Below are positions 16,036 to 24,542 of a stretch of DNA of 33,719 nt, one piece after another. The stretch covers positions 1-33,719 of the forward strand of contig CAMWLX010000003.1 of the NCBI GenBank assembly GCA_947175225.1, in the 5' to 3' direction. Position 1 is the stretch's first letter. Each line of letters begins with the position of its first letter. Source of the stretch: an uncultured Porphyromonadaceae bacterium (lineage in GTDB: Bacteria; Bacteroidota; Bacteroidia; Bacteroidales; Muribaculaceae). The translations under genes were made by a program, and so were the position numbers. The notes below the pieces were generated by a model. That model worked only from the letters and a program-made list of their open reading frames with translations. It was not told where the DNA came from and did no database searches.

Positions 16036-19000
16036 TTAAAATTTAACGGTTACACCCAACACGAATGAACGAGCTGAAGGATAAAGACCGGTGTCGATGC
16101 CACGTGCCCAATCATTTCCGGTGCCACCATTAGAACCGATTTCAGGGTCAACACCTGTATACTTGGTGATGGTGAAGAGATTCTGAAGCTGAGCGTAGAG
16201 ACGAAGCTGCTGGAACGGAGTCTTGAACTGGCTTGCGAAGTCATAGCCGACAGTGATGTTCTGTAGCTTGAAATAGTCAGCGTTCTGCATATAGTACGTA
16301 GATACCCACTGATTGTTTTCGCTGCCGACTACAAGACGAGGAACACTATTGCTTGTCCCTTCGCCATGCCAGCGGTTAAGGATTTCTGCTGTATAATTTA
16401 CGTATGGGTTAGCAAGAAGGGCGGTGCGGTAGCACTGCATGGCCTGCATGCCGAAAGCTCCTGACCCGGCTGCGCTGAAGTCGAAGCCTTTGTAGGAGAA
16501 GCCAAGGTTGATACCGAGTGTCCAGTCCGGATTCGGATCGCCGATCTCATGGCGGTCTTCGTCGAGAGAAATCATACCGTCGCCATTGTAGTCATCCCAG
16601 ATAAAGTCACCTGGCTGTGCTGTTGCAAGAACTGCCTGACCTGCAGCACGTGCGGCTTCAATCTGTTCCTGTGTCTGCCAGATACCGCTGTGGCTCATAC
16701 CGCTGAAATAACCGATAGGATGTCCTACCTCTACGAGAGATACGTAAGAAGAGTTCTGGAAGAGTGCACTGCCTACGTTGTCGCCGATCTTGCCGGAAGC
16801 AGTAGCAAGGCGAGTAACCTTATTCTTATTGTAAGCAGCGTTGACATTGACATGATACAGAAAATCTCCACCTATATTGTCGCTCCAAGAAAGCGCAAGT
16901 TCGATACCTTCGTTCTTCACGTCACCGCCATTGATCATGGCAGGTTTTTCATAACCGAGGATATCATTGAGAGGTGCCTCAACAAGCCAGTCTTTAGTAG
17001 TCTTGCGATACCAGTCGAAAGTGACTGCCAGACGGCTCTGGAGGAAGCGGGCATCGAAGCCAAGGTCAAGCTGCTCGGAAGTTTCCCAAGTGACATCTTC
17101 ATTAGGAACATTTATTGCGTATGCACCTTCCGTGTAATAACCTTCCACTGTAGGAAGCATTCCGCTGTTGAACTTGTAACCATAGTCTTTGTAGTCTGTC
17201 GGAGAGAAACCTATATTGGAAAGATATTTGAAGTTTTCAATATCGCAGTTACCGTTCTGGCCCCAGCTTGCACGGATCTTGAAGAAGTCCATTACATTGT
17301 AGGCACTTTCCATAAACTTCTCGTTGGTAAGCACCCAACCGACAGATACAGAAGGATAAGTATGCCAACGATGTCCACGCGCGAAGTTGTTGGAGCCGTC
17401 ACGGCGCACATTTACAGTAAGAAGATACTTCTCGTCATAGTTGTAGTTGAGTCGTCCGAAGAATGAAGCGATTCTGCCTTGCATCGGATTGTCATAACCA
17501 CTAAAGCCCGTCATATTATCCTTATTCATGTTAGACGGAATAGTGAAATCCCAACCGTTGAGGACAAGAGAATTAAGATTTTCGAGAGAAGAACTGAACG
17601 CCATCCCCAATCCTGTCGACCAATTTGTCTTCTCAATTGACTGGCCGATCATCACATCAATATTGTTTTTGCCGAAAGTCGGGAGCACATAAGAGAGTGT
17701 ATTATCAAATAATATGCTCGAGCTTTGGTATGCATTTTGGCTAAGTCCATAGTTTGCACTTGAACCGGTAGAGCTTGCAGAATATGGCTTTGATGTGCTT
17801 CTATAGTTGCTTCCGCTATAACCCGTATTGATCTGTCCGCGATATTTGAGGTTCTTGATTGGCTCAATAATCCAGTAGAATGTAGCTCCAACTCCGAAAT
17901 CGCGATTGCGGTTAAGCGAATTATACATACCATTTAAAAATCCTTCATAAGGATTATTAAAGATCATAGTACTCCAACCTTTACCATCACGCTCATAATT
18001 AGTAGGGGTTCCATCCTCATTAAATGCGGGCACAAGAGGCGAGTTGGCATAGACCGGCTGCATGATGTTCCAGTAGCCGTTGCCCTCAGCGAGATCATGG
18101 CTTGAGTGATACCAATATGACAAGTTTTCACCAAGAGTAATGATGTTATGGTCGTTGCCTTTTAGAAGGACATGTTCTGAATTGATGCGACCACCATAAC
18201 GCTTGTAGTCGGAAGCATTGTCACCGCCAAGGATACCTTCCTGATCGCTGTAGTTGACTGAGATAGAGAATTTGCTGCGATCGGTGCCCCCTGTAAGTGT
18301 TACGGCGTGGCTCTGTTGGAATGCATTCTTATTGCGGTATAGACCAAACCAATCTTCACCCTGCCAGCCATTGTTGACTTTGTCAAGTATTGCTTGAGGT
18401 ACAAGTGTGTTCCAGTTAGTGGCTGTTCCATAAGTGTTGTAGTTGGTCTCATTGACTATCTGCATATACTGCTGAGCGTTGAGTGAGCCCGGCTGACGGT
18501 AAGGGTTAGCCCATCCCACGAAACCGTCGTATGTAACAGATACTTTTCCTTCCTTACCCTGCTTTGTGGTGACGAGGATTACACCGTTGGCTGCACGCGA
18601 ACCGAAGATAGCTGCCGAAGCGGCATCCTTCAATACGTCGATGCTTTCGATGTCGTTAGGATTAATACCATTCAGGCCATCGTTGGCAGTGCCGGAGACG
18701 ATTCCGTCAATGACGAGAAGAGGAGAAGACTGCCCGATGGTACCCATACCACGGATATTCACCTTAAAGCCCTTGCCCGGCTGGGCAGAAGACTGAGTGA
18801 TCTGTACGCCCGGGGCGGTAGACTGCAAAGCTGTGAGGGCATTGGAAGTATTCATGGAGGCTATCTGGTCTCCACTTACCTGCAATGTAGCACCTGTCAC
18901 GAGTTTCTTCTTCTGAGTACCATAACCTACTACGACGAGTTCGTCAAGATTGCTGTTGTTTTCTTGAAGCTCTACATCAAGTATCCAGCTCCTTCCGACC

Positions 19001-19296
19001 TTCACTTCTGAAGGTATATACCCTACGTAGCTAACTACGAGGATATCGCCTGGTTTGGCACTAATAGAATAGTTACCGTCGAGGTCGGTAGCTGTACCAG
19101 TCTGAGACCCTTTGATCATTACGGTTGCACCGATGAGTGGCTCGCCGTTCGGGTCAGTGACTGTTCCTCGAATCTTTCCGTCAGCCGGTGCTTGCGCCTG
19201 AGGGGCAGGAGCAGCATACGTCTGAGGCACACTACATGCAAGCGCAGATAAGACTGCGCCTGTCAAGAGTACTGCATGTTTCTTTTTTAGGTTCAT
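16036..19296 (-). CDS. SusC/RagA family TonB-dependent outer-membrane transporter
   Basis: A 1086-residue SusC-type transporter. A signal peptide (about 1-28, cut near YAAPA) is followed by a carboxypeptidase-regulatory-like beta domain (about 41-115; IRGTVTDPNGEPLIGATV), a plug domain (about 115-240; DELVVVGYGTQKK, VNIRGMGTIGQSSPLLVIDG, IESIDVLKDAASAAIFGSRAANGVILVTTK) and a 22-strand barrel ending in an aromatic F, as expected. It imports bound ligand using TonB energy together with the SusD lid. There is no N-terminal signalling extension, so it is not the FecA-like type that talks to an anti-sigma factor, and no such regulator is nearby. Transcription likely starts from the region around 19465, giving a leader of about 160 bases. 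Confidence 0.95.
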   Translation of the reverse strand: MNLKKKHAVLLTGAVLSALACSVPQTYAAPAPQAQAPADGKIRGTVTDPNGEPLIGATVMIKGSQTGTATDLDGNYSISAKPGDILVVSYVGYIPSEVKVGRSWILDVELQENNSNLDELVVVGYGTQKKKLVTGATLQVSGDQIASMNTSNALTALQSTAPGVQITQSSAQPGKGFKVNIRGMGTIGQSSPLLVIDGIVSGTANDGLNGINPNDIESIDVLKDAASAAIFGSRAANGVILVTTKQGKEGKVSVTYDGFVGWANPYRQPGSLNAQQYMQIVNETNYNTYGTATNWNTLVPQAILDKVNNGWQGEDWFGLYRNKNAFQQSHAVTLTGGTDRSKFSISVNYSDQEGILGGDNASDYKRYGGRINSEHVLLKGNDHNIITLGENLSYWYHSSHDLAEGNGYWNIMQPVYANSPLVPAFNEDGTPTNYERDGKGWSTMIFNNPYEGFLNGMYNSLNRNRDFGVGATFYWIIEPIKNLKYRGQINTGYSGSNYRSTSKPYSASSTGSSANYGLSQNAYQSSSILFDNTLSYVLPTFGKNNIDVMIGQSIEKTNWSTGLGMAFSSSLENLNSLVLNGWDFTIPSNMNKDNMTGFSGYDNPMQGRIASFFGRLNYNYDEKYLLTVNVRRDGSNNFARGHRWHTYPSVSVGWVLTNEKFMESAYNVMDFFKIRASWGQNGNCDIENFKYLSNIGFSPTDYKDYGYKFNSGMLPTVEGYYTEGAYAINVPNEDVTWETSEQLDLGFDARFLQSRLAVTFDWYRKTTKDWLVEAPLNDILGYEKPAMINGGDVKNEGIELALSWSDNIGGDFLYHVNVNAAYNKNKVTRLATASGKIGDNVGSALFQNSSYVSLVEVGHPIGYFSGMSHSGIWQTQEQIEAARAAGQAVLATAQPGDFIWDDYNGDGMISLDEDRHEIGDPNPDWTLGINLGFSYKGFDFSAAGSGAFGMQAMQCYRTALLANPYVNYTAEILNRWHGEGTSNSVPRLVVGSENNQWVSTYYMQNADYFKLQNITVGYDFASQFKTPFQQLRLYAQLQNLFTITKYTGVDPEIGSNGGTGNDWARGIDTGLYPSARSFVLGVTVKF

Positions 19297-19444
19297 AGAT
19301 GTCTATTATGGTTATACATTAATGAATTCTATGTTGGTTAGGTATGATTTAAGTAATTGAACCATAGCAGTTGAAAAGCAAAAATCCAATAAAAAGCAGT
19401 CAAGGACGACGAGAGTTTCCCTCTTCTCTTAAAATATTAAATTG

Positions 19445-19472
19445 TTTGTTAACAAATGCAAACACAAAATTA
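19445..19472 (-). promoter_or_regulatory. Candidate promoter and palindrome upstream of susC
   Basis: This is the control part of the 390-base gap 19297-19686. On the minus strand TAATTTTG (19472-19465) fits the -7 consensus TAnnTTTG, but no TTTG -33 box is found at the right distance, so an activator may be needed. Just downstream is the perfect palindrome TTTGTTAACAAA (19445-19456). The rest of the gap holds a leader of about 150 bases with no ORF and the terminator at 19617-19647. Confidence 0.4.
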
Positions 19473-19616
19473 GTGGTAAAATTATATACATACTAATACC
19501 ATTTTACCTTTTGATGATACTTTTTTGACATAGCTTTGAAACATCACATTTCTTTATCATTTTCCTCAACCAAATTACTAAAGGCTCTACTATTAAGTCA
19601 AATATCCCCATAAAAT

Positions 19617-19647
19617 AAGGAAGAGAAGCTTTTCGGCTTCCCTTCCC
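19617..19647 (-). terminator. Terminator after the BACON-domain lipoprotein
   Basis: On the minus strand GGAAGGGAAGC and GCTTCTCTTCC pair with one mismatch around a short loop and are followed by TTATTTTAT. It lies about 40 bases beyond the stop at 19687 and ends that gene before the susC promoter region. Confidence 0.65.
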
Positions 19648-19686
19648 TTTTCATGCACACTCCAAGGTGTGGATATTTATAAGGTG

Positions 19687-20310
19687 TTAACGTGCTTCTT
19701 GACGTACTATGACATTGGCAACGCTCTTGCCTACAGCAAGCACTATAAGACCCTCTCGATCATTGCCGGTATCATTCGGCAAATAAATCAACGACAAGAT
19801 ACCCTCATCTATAGAGCGGGTGTTATCAATCTTTATCCAATCAGGTATATTAGTGGCAGGAGGAGCTGTCGAGACATACTTGATGGTGAATGTTCCTCCG
19901 TTAGCATCCAAATTTCCGTCGGGCGACACATTTGTTACCTTGACAAGGTCGCTAAATACCTGAGTCACCTTTATAGTTGACTTTTCCTTGCCGGTGGTGA
20001 CATATACTTCAGCAGTGCGTGTTTCACCTGTGTCATTGAGATCGACACGTAGCTCGACGGTATAGATGCCTGTTGTCAGATTCTTCACCTCCCCTATATG
20101 TAGCCATGCAGCATCAGTGGTCAATACAGGTTTTGTGGATGCCTTGATGTTGATGGAGAAAGATGTGTTGTCCGTAAACAAGACTTCATCATTGACCGAC
20201 ATTCCCCCATCGCCTCCCGATGGCAAAGAGGGTCCATCATTCTCTCCGCATGAACTCAACAATCCAACTGCAATTAAAACTACTATTGAAAACAGATTCC
20301 TCAATTTCAT
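19687..20310 (-). CDS. BACON-domain lipoprotein
   Basis: A 207-residue lipoprotein (lipobox LLSSC, Cys21) with a Gly/Ser-rich linker followed by two beta-sandwich domains. The first (about 38-120) has the BACON pattern: DAAWLHIGEV near the start and RTAEVYVTTGKEKSTIKVTQ at the end. The second (about 121-205) has IPDWIKID and GLIVLAVGKSVANVIVRQEA. BACON domains occur in Bacteroidota surface proteins linked to carbohydrate or mucin binding, but here no catalytic module is attached. A terminator and a gap of about 390 bases separate it from susC, so it is probably its own unit, divergent from cobU. Confidence 0.8.
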   Translation of the reverse strand: MKLRNLFSIVVLIAVGLLSSCGENDGPSLPSGGDGGMSVNDEVLFTDNTSFSINIKASTKPVLTTDAAWLHIGEVKNLTTGIYTVELRVDLNDTGETRTAEVYVTTGKEKSTIKVTQVFSDLVKVTNVSPDGNLDANGGTFTIKYVSTAPPATNIPDWIKIDNTRSIDEGILSLIYLPNDTGNDREGLIVLAVGKSVANVIVRQEAR

Positions 20311-20426
20311 ACTCTTTGATTATGATTAGTTATAAACATTAAACATCACACCCTACAAAAAGTTCCAACTCCACCACCCCCCAAACCCACAAATTGGACC
20401 CAATATAAATTCAATCCTCCCCATGA

Positions 20427-20458
20427 TTTGTATATATGGAGGTTTTTGAGTACTTTTG
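20427..20458 (+). promoter_or_regulatory. Bacteroidota-type promoter of cobUTS
   Basis: TTTG (20427-20430), 20 bases, then TACTTTTG (20451-20458) match both consensus boxes with ideal spacing. Transcription should begin near 20465. This excludes the upstream in-frame ATG at 20436 as the start of cobU and leaves no room for a leader riboswitch. Confidence 0.8.
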
Positions 20459-20474
20459 CAAAAATTTGAAAATT

Positions 20475-21029
20475 ATGGAGACAAGAAAAGCAATTATGCA
20501 AAACGATGACATAAAGGGGCGGCTAATAATGGTCACTGGTGGCCAGCGTAGTGGCAAGAGTGTCTTTGCAGAAAATCTTGCTTTGCAGATGTCTCCCCAT
20601 CCTACTTATTTGGCTACTGCCCGTGTGATGGATGAAGAGATGGAGCGTCGAGTGGCACTCCATAAGGAACGGCGAAAAGACGTATGGCGAAATATCGAGT
20701 CTCCATTATATGTTGAAGACATTGATTTCTCGGAAAATGAAACCGTCCTTATCGACTGCCTGACACTATGGGCTACAAACTGGTTTTTTGAAAAAAATGA
20801 GAATACTGAAAAAGCTCTTGTCTCCCTTAAAAGTCAGATTGAGCTGCTGCTCAAAAACAACTGCAATTTCATCATTGTGACCAACGAGGTAGGGCTCGGA
20901 GGTGTGAGTCCTAACAAAATGCAGCGGCAATTTGCAGATATGCAAGGGGCAATCAACCAGTATGTAGCTTCATTAGCGCAAGAAGTATATCTAATCATAT
21001 CCGGTATTCCGGTAAAAATCAAAGGATGA
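20475..21029 (+). CDS. cobU: Adenosylcobinamide kinase / adenosylcobinamide-phosphate guanylyltransferase
   Basis: Bifunctional CobU: phosphorylates adenosylcobinamide and then transfers GMP to it, the activation step before the lower ligand is attached. The P-loop GGQRSGKS is at residues 22-29 from the ATG at 20475; other family stretches are ATARVMDEEMERRVALHKERR, LIDCLTLW and IIVTNEVGLGGVSPNK. Length (184 residues) is typical. The in-frame ATG at 20436 lies between the two promoter boxes and so cannot be used. The ATG at 20475 leaves a leader of about 10 bases; the ATG at 20496 (MQNDD) leaves about 30 and is also possible. First gene of cobU-cobT-cobS, ending 4 bases before cobT. Confidence 0.92.
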   Translation: METRKAIMQNDDIKGRLIMVTGGQRSGKSVFAENLALQMSPHPTYLATARVMDEEMERRVALHKERRKDVWRNIESPLYVEDIDFSENETVLIDCLTLWATNWFFEKNENTEKALVSLKSQIELLLKNNCNFIIVTNEVGLGGVSPNKMQRQFADMQGAINQYVASLAQEVYLIISGIPVKIKG

Positions 21030-21033
21030 ATAT

Positions 21034-22071
21034 ATGAAAAAATTTAATATACAGCCGCTTGACCGGTCAATTGAATCAGAAATAGTCAATAAAATCGACA
21101 ATCTCACAAAGCCGAAAGGTGCTTTGGGACGTCTGGAAGATTTAGCTTTGCAGATAAGCCTTATACAACATACTTTAAGCCCTGCACTTCACAATCCTCA
21201 CAATGTATTGTTTGCAGCAGACCATGGCATTCTTGACGAAGGAGTGAGCGTGTCGCCTAAAGAAGTGACATGGCAACAACTTAGCCACTTCTCTAAAGGT
21301 GGTGCCGGGATAAACTTCCTGTGTGAACAGCATGGTTTCAAACTTGTGCTTGTGGATGCCGGAGTCGACTATGACATTCCCTCCGGACATGGCATCATCG
21401 ATATGAAAATACGAAAAGCAACCCGTAATTTCCTTTACAGACCGGCTATGACAGCAGATGAACTTGACCTTTGTATAGATCGAGGAGCAAAGATTGTAAG
21501 GCGCATTCATGCAGAAGGTTGCAACGTGATAAGCTTCGGAGAAATGGGCAGTGGAAACACTTCTCCATCTGCCGTTTGGATGCACTTGTTCACCGGCATC
21601 GACCTGAAAAAATGTATCGGGGCGGGAGCAGGACTCGACAATGAGGGTATCCGACATAAATATGAGGTCCTGTATAAAGCAGTTGCAAACTATCAAGGTG
21701 ATGACACTCCCGAATCAAAGATTGCATGGTTTGGAGGTTACGAAATGGCTATGGCTCTCGGCGGAATGTTGCAGGCTGCTGAATTAGGCATGATTATTAT
21801 TGTGGATGGTTTTATCATGACCAGTGTCATTCTCGCTGCTTCGCAACTTTACCCGGATGTATTGCAATATGCTGTATTTGGACATCAAGGCGATGAATCC
21901 GGACATAAGCTCATGCTTGAGGCTATGGGAACAAAGCCAATCCTTCACCTTAGCCTTAGGCTTGGAGAGGGATCTGGAGCAGTATGTGCCTATCCCATAT
22001 TGGAATCTGCCGTAAGGATGATCAATCGCATGGATAGTTTCCAATCAGTAAACGTCACAAAATACTTCTGA
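21034..22071 (+). CDS. cobT: Nicotinate-nucleotide-dimethylbenzimidazole phosphoribosyltransferase
   Basis: CobT makes alpha-ribazole phosphate from a lower-ligand base and nicotinate mononucleotide, supplying the nucleotide loop of cobalamin or related corrinoids. At 345 residues it is full length. Family motifs are LTKPKGALGRLEDLALQ near the N-terminus, FAADHGILDEGVS, SFGEMGSGNTSPSAVW, and C-terminal LGEGSGAV with the presumed catalytic Glu312 (Glu317 in the Salmonella enzyme, from memory). The start at 21034 follows the cobU stop by 4 bases, with AAAGGA just upstream; its stop overlaps the cobS start as ATGA. The substrate base (dimethylbenzimidazole, adenine or other) cannot be told from the sequence. 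Confidence 0.95.
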   Translation: MKKFNIQPLDRSIESEIVNKIDNLTKPKGALGRLEDLALQISLIQHTLSPALHNPHNVLFAADHGILDEGVSVSPKEVTWQQLSHFSKGGAGINFLCEQHGFKLVLVDAGVDYDIPSGHGIIDMKIRKATRNFLYRPAMTADELDLCIDRGAKIVRRIHAEGCNVISFGEMGSGNTSPSAVWMHLFTGIDLKKCIGAGAGLDNEGIRHKYEVLYKAVANYQGDDTPESKIAWFGGYEMAMALGGMLQAAELGMIIIVDGFIMTSVILAASQLYPDVLQYAVFGHQGDESGHKLMLEAMGTKPILHLSLRLGEGSGAVCAYPILESAVRMINRMDSFQSVNVTKYF

Positions 22072-22823
22072 TGAAACGCATAGCGGCTGCCTTCACATTA
22101 TTCACGCGGCTCCCTTTGTGGAAACTCGTCGACATTCCACAGGATGCCTACTCTACTACTGTAGTTTTCTGGCCTCTGACCGGATGGCTTACGGGAGGGT
22201 GTACTGCCCTCGTGCTATATATTCTATCGATGGCGATGCCTATGTTTCCAGCCGTTGTGATTGCTTTGATTTTAAAGCTTATTCTTACCGGGGCTCTTCA
22301 TGAAGACGGACTTGCCGACTTTTGCGATGGTTTTGGAGGAGGACACGATAAGGAGGGAATCCTCCGCATCATGAAAGACTCTCATATAGGCACATACGGA
22401 GTAATCGGACTGATATGCCATTATCTTCTGTCTGTTAGCCTCCTGACTTCCTTGCCTCCACTATTTGCGGCTACAGCTATTCTCGCAGCTGATCCCTTCG
22501 CTAAGTCTTGTGCTTCACAACTGACCAATGTCTTGCCTTATGCACGTCCCGAAGGGGCAAAAAACCGTATTTCATATTCAAGGATGGATCCTTGGCAGCT
22601 CACACTTAACTTCTTTTTCGGAGTAATCCCTCTGTTGCCATTGGGATTTTTGTCTTATCCCTCTCTCATAAGCATCATATTTCCCGGTCTCTGCTTGCTC
22701 TTTATGATTTTGATGATGAAGCATCGCATAGGAGGCTACACAGGCGATTGTTGCGGAGCAACTTATCTTATTTGTGAAGACTCAATGATATTTGGCATCG
22801 TAATATTATCCCACATTAGATGA
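22071..22823 (+). CDS. cobS: Adenosylcobinamide-GDP ribazoletransferase (cobalamin synthase)
   Basis: CobS is an integral membrane enzyme joining adenosylcobinamide-GDP and alpha-ribazole (phosphate), the final assembly step. At 250 residues it has several membrane segments (about 40-70, 105-145, 175-220) and the conserved acidic motif HEDGLADFCDGFGGG (about 78-92), followed by KDSHIGTYG. The ATG overlaps the cobT stop. No phosphatase gene (cobC/cobZ type) follows, so alpha-ribazole phosphate removal must be encoded elsewhere. The inverted-repeat element at 22827 starts directly after its stop and may terminate transcription. Confidence 0.94.
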   Translation: MKRIAAAFTLFTRLPLWKLVDIPQDAYSTTVVFWPLTGWLTGGCTALVLYILSMAMPMFPAVVIALILKLILTGALHEDGLADFCDGFGGGHDKEGILRIMKDSHIGTYGVIGLICHYLLSVSLLTSLPPLFAATAILAADPFAKSCASQLTNVLPYARPEGAKNRISYSRMDPWQLTLNFFFGVIPLLPLGFLSYPSLISIIFPGLCLLFMILMMKHRIGGYTGDCCGATYLICEDSMIFGIVILSHIR

Positions 22824-22826
22824 TAT

Positions 22827-22905
22827 TGAAGTTGTTTCGACTTATTTTTTTATTTTAATATTTTTTAGTTAATTTTGTATTCGTAAATAAGTTTAAACTA
22901 CTTCA
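22827..22905. repeat. Short form of the dispersed inverted-repeat element
   Basis: The arms 22827-22847 and 22885-22905 are 21 bases long, complementary at 18 of 21 positions, around a 37-base A/T-rich centre. The same arms, with a longer centre, bound 33511-33716, and the right arm is at 34-54. ATT is found just outside the GAAG/CTTC core on both sides, as in the copy at 33511. It starts three bases after the cobS stop and ends 29 bases before the GH43 start. Confidence 0.75.
22846..22877 (+). promoter_or_regulatory. Possible promoter within the repeat, upstream of the GH43 gene
   Basis: TAATTTTG (22870-22877) fits the -7 consensus, but the base run 20 bases upstream is TTTT rather than TTTG (22846-22849). 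If used, the transcript would begin near 22884, at the right arm of the repeat, giving a leader of about 50 bases. The region is A/T-rich, so a chance match is possible. Confidence 0.4.
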
Positions 22906-22934
22906 TTCTTTATTAATTTTATTTCTAACCTTAA

Positions 22935-24524
22935 ATGACGATGAGAAAGACGATTTTGGGAATGATGGTGGCTATCGCTGCAGGTGCATGCGCCATGAAC
23001 CCCTATTTGCCTCTTTGGGAGCATATACCCGACGGGGAGCCATATCTATTTGAAGATCCTGACAATCCGGGGCAACAACGTGTCTATATCTATGGCAGCC
23101 ACGACATGCTCCGCACTATGTATTGTGGCACTGACCTCGTAGTCTGGTCAGCTAATCCTGACTCCCTGAACAACTGGCGCTACGATGGCACAATCTTCAA
23201 AAGCGACAAGGACGGAAATGGCAACTCACAACAACCCGACGTGCTCTTTGCTCCGGATATTGCAGTGAAGACTCTTCCCGACGGATCCAAAGAATACTAC
23301 CTCTACCCAAACAACCAGCGAGGTGGACGCAATGGTCAAGTTGCTAAGTCAAAACGTCCGGATGGTCCTTTTGAAGTAATAAATTGGGATAGCAAAAATC
23401 TTGATGTATGCGACGGTGTGTTAAGATTTGACCCTGCCGTTTTCGTAGATGATGATGGGCGTGTCTATGGATACTGGGGATTCGGAACAAGCTTCGGTGC
23501 AGAACTCGACCCCAAGACTATGGCTACTGTCAAACCCGGAACTGAGCCGATAGAAAGGATGATCGGAGGGTTTGAAGATGGAGACGGCAATGTCTTCCGA
23601 TTCTTTGAAGCATCTTCCATACGCAAGATCGACGACAAGTATGTTCTGATTTATTCAAGAATGACAAAAGATGGGGAGTGGGATCTGCCTCAGACCAACT
23701 TCACCCTTGCATATGCATATAGCGACAATCCCCTCGGTCCTTGGACCTACGGAGGCACTATAATCGACGGGCGCGGACGTGACACCGATGCAAATGGAAA
23801 AACTATATATACGGCCACTCCCAACGGAAACACTCACGGCTCAATTTTAAAGATTGGCGACCAATGGTGGGTATTCTATCATCGCCAGACAGGTACTGAC
23901 GAATACTCCCGTCAAGCCATGGTAGCTCCTATTGAAGTAAACGTAGAGAAAGGGAAAGGAGGAAAAGTGACGATCTCTGAAGGGGAATATACATCTGAAG
24001 GATTTGAAACCGAAGGCCTTGACCCCCTAAAATTATACCCGGCAGCAATCGCCTCACATTTTACAGGAAAAGATGGGGCATATCAGACATATCCACGTCT
24101 GCACTACAGTGGATCACACTTCTTGCCGGTATATTACGACGATCACAATATATCTGATCCCTATCATCCTGACATCAACATCAATCCCGTTGTCAACAAT
24201 ACCGACGGAAGCATCGTGGGTTACAAATACTTCAACTTCGACAAGCTGAACGGTGCTGACAAAGTGGAACTTGCCCTCGATCTGATTCCGGCTGGAGTGG
24301 AAGGGACAATCACCGTCTACACTGAAGCTCCCTGGAAAGGGAACCCGGCTCCCGTAGGTAAGTTTGAGATAAAGGATTCAGACCCGATAAAGCCCCTGAA
24401 GATCAAAGCTGACGTGTCGCCTGTGGCTAAGCTAAAAGGGAAACATCCGCTCTATCTGGTGTTCAATACTCCCGGTAGCGAGTCTCTTTGCACATTGGAG
24501 AGAATTCAATTCCTCAAAAAATAA
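22935..24524 (+). CDS. Glycoside hydrolase family 43 enzyme with C-terminal CBM6-like domain
   Basis: A 529-residue secreted GH43 enzyme (signal peptide about 1-20; the start could also be the ATG at 22941). The five-bladed propeller catalytic domain spans about 22-350. The three expected acidic residues are visible: Asp33 in IPDGEP (likely base), Asp166 in RFDPAVFVDDDG (likely pKa modulator) and Glu225 in FFEASS (likely acid). Residues about 365-529 form a beta-sandwich resembling CBM6, ending HPLYLVFNTPG...LERIQFLKK. GH43 members are mostly alpha-L-arabinofuranosidases, beta-xylosidases or related exo-enzymes; the exact specificity is not readable. First gene of a GH43-GH31-GH2 plus-strand group. 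Confidence 0.88.
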   Translation: MTMRKTILGMMVAIAAGACAMNPYLPLWEHIPDGEPYLFEDPDNPGQQRVYIYGSHDMLRTMYCGTDLVVWSANPDSLNNWRYDGTIFKSDKDGNGNSQQPDVLFAPDIAVKTLPDGSKEYYLYPNNQRGGRNGQVAKSKRPDGPFEVINWDSKNLDVCDGVLRFDPAVFVDDDGRVYGYWGFGTSFGAELDPKTMATVKPGTEPIERMIGGFEDGDGNVFRFFEASSIRKIDDKYVLIYSRMTKDGEWDLPQTNFTLAYAYSDNPLGPWTYGGTIIDGRGRDTDANGKTIYTATPNGNTHGSILKIGDQWWVFYHRQTGTDEYSRQAMVAPIEVNVEKGKGGKVTISEGEYTSEGFETEGLDPLKLYPAAIASHFTGKDGAYQTYPRLHYSGSHFLPVYYDDHNISDPYHPDININPVVNNTDGSIVGYKYFNFDKLNGADKVELALDLIPAGVEGTITVYTEAPWKGNPAPVGKFEIKDSDPIKPLKIKADVSPVAKLKGKHPLYLVFNTPGSESLCTLERIQFLKK

Positions 24525-24542
24525 CCTAAAATGTTTATACCA

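Noticed and set aside
16549..17466. A 305-residue open frame on the plus strand inside susC
   Set aside because: It is antisense to a full-length SusC with clear motifs, has no domain I recognise and no promoter; it is a shadow of the coding frame.
20311..20474. Possible cobalamin riboswitch upstream of cobU
   Set aside because: The promoter boxes at 20427-20458 leave only about 10-31 bases of leader, and no B12-box-like conserved sequence is seen.
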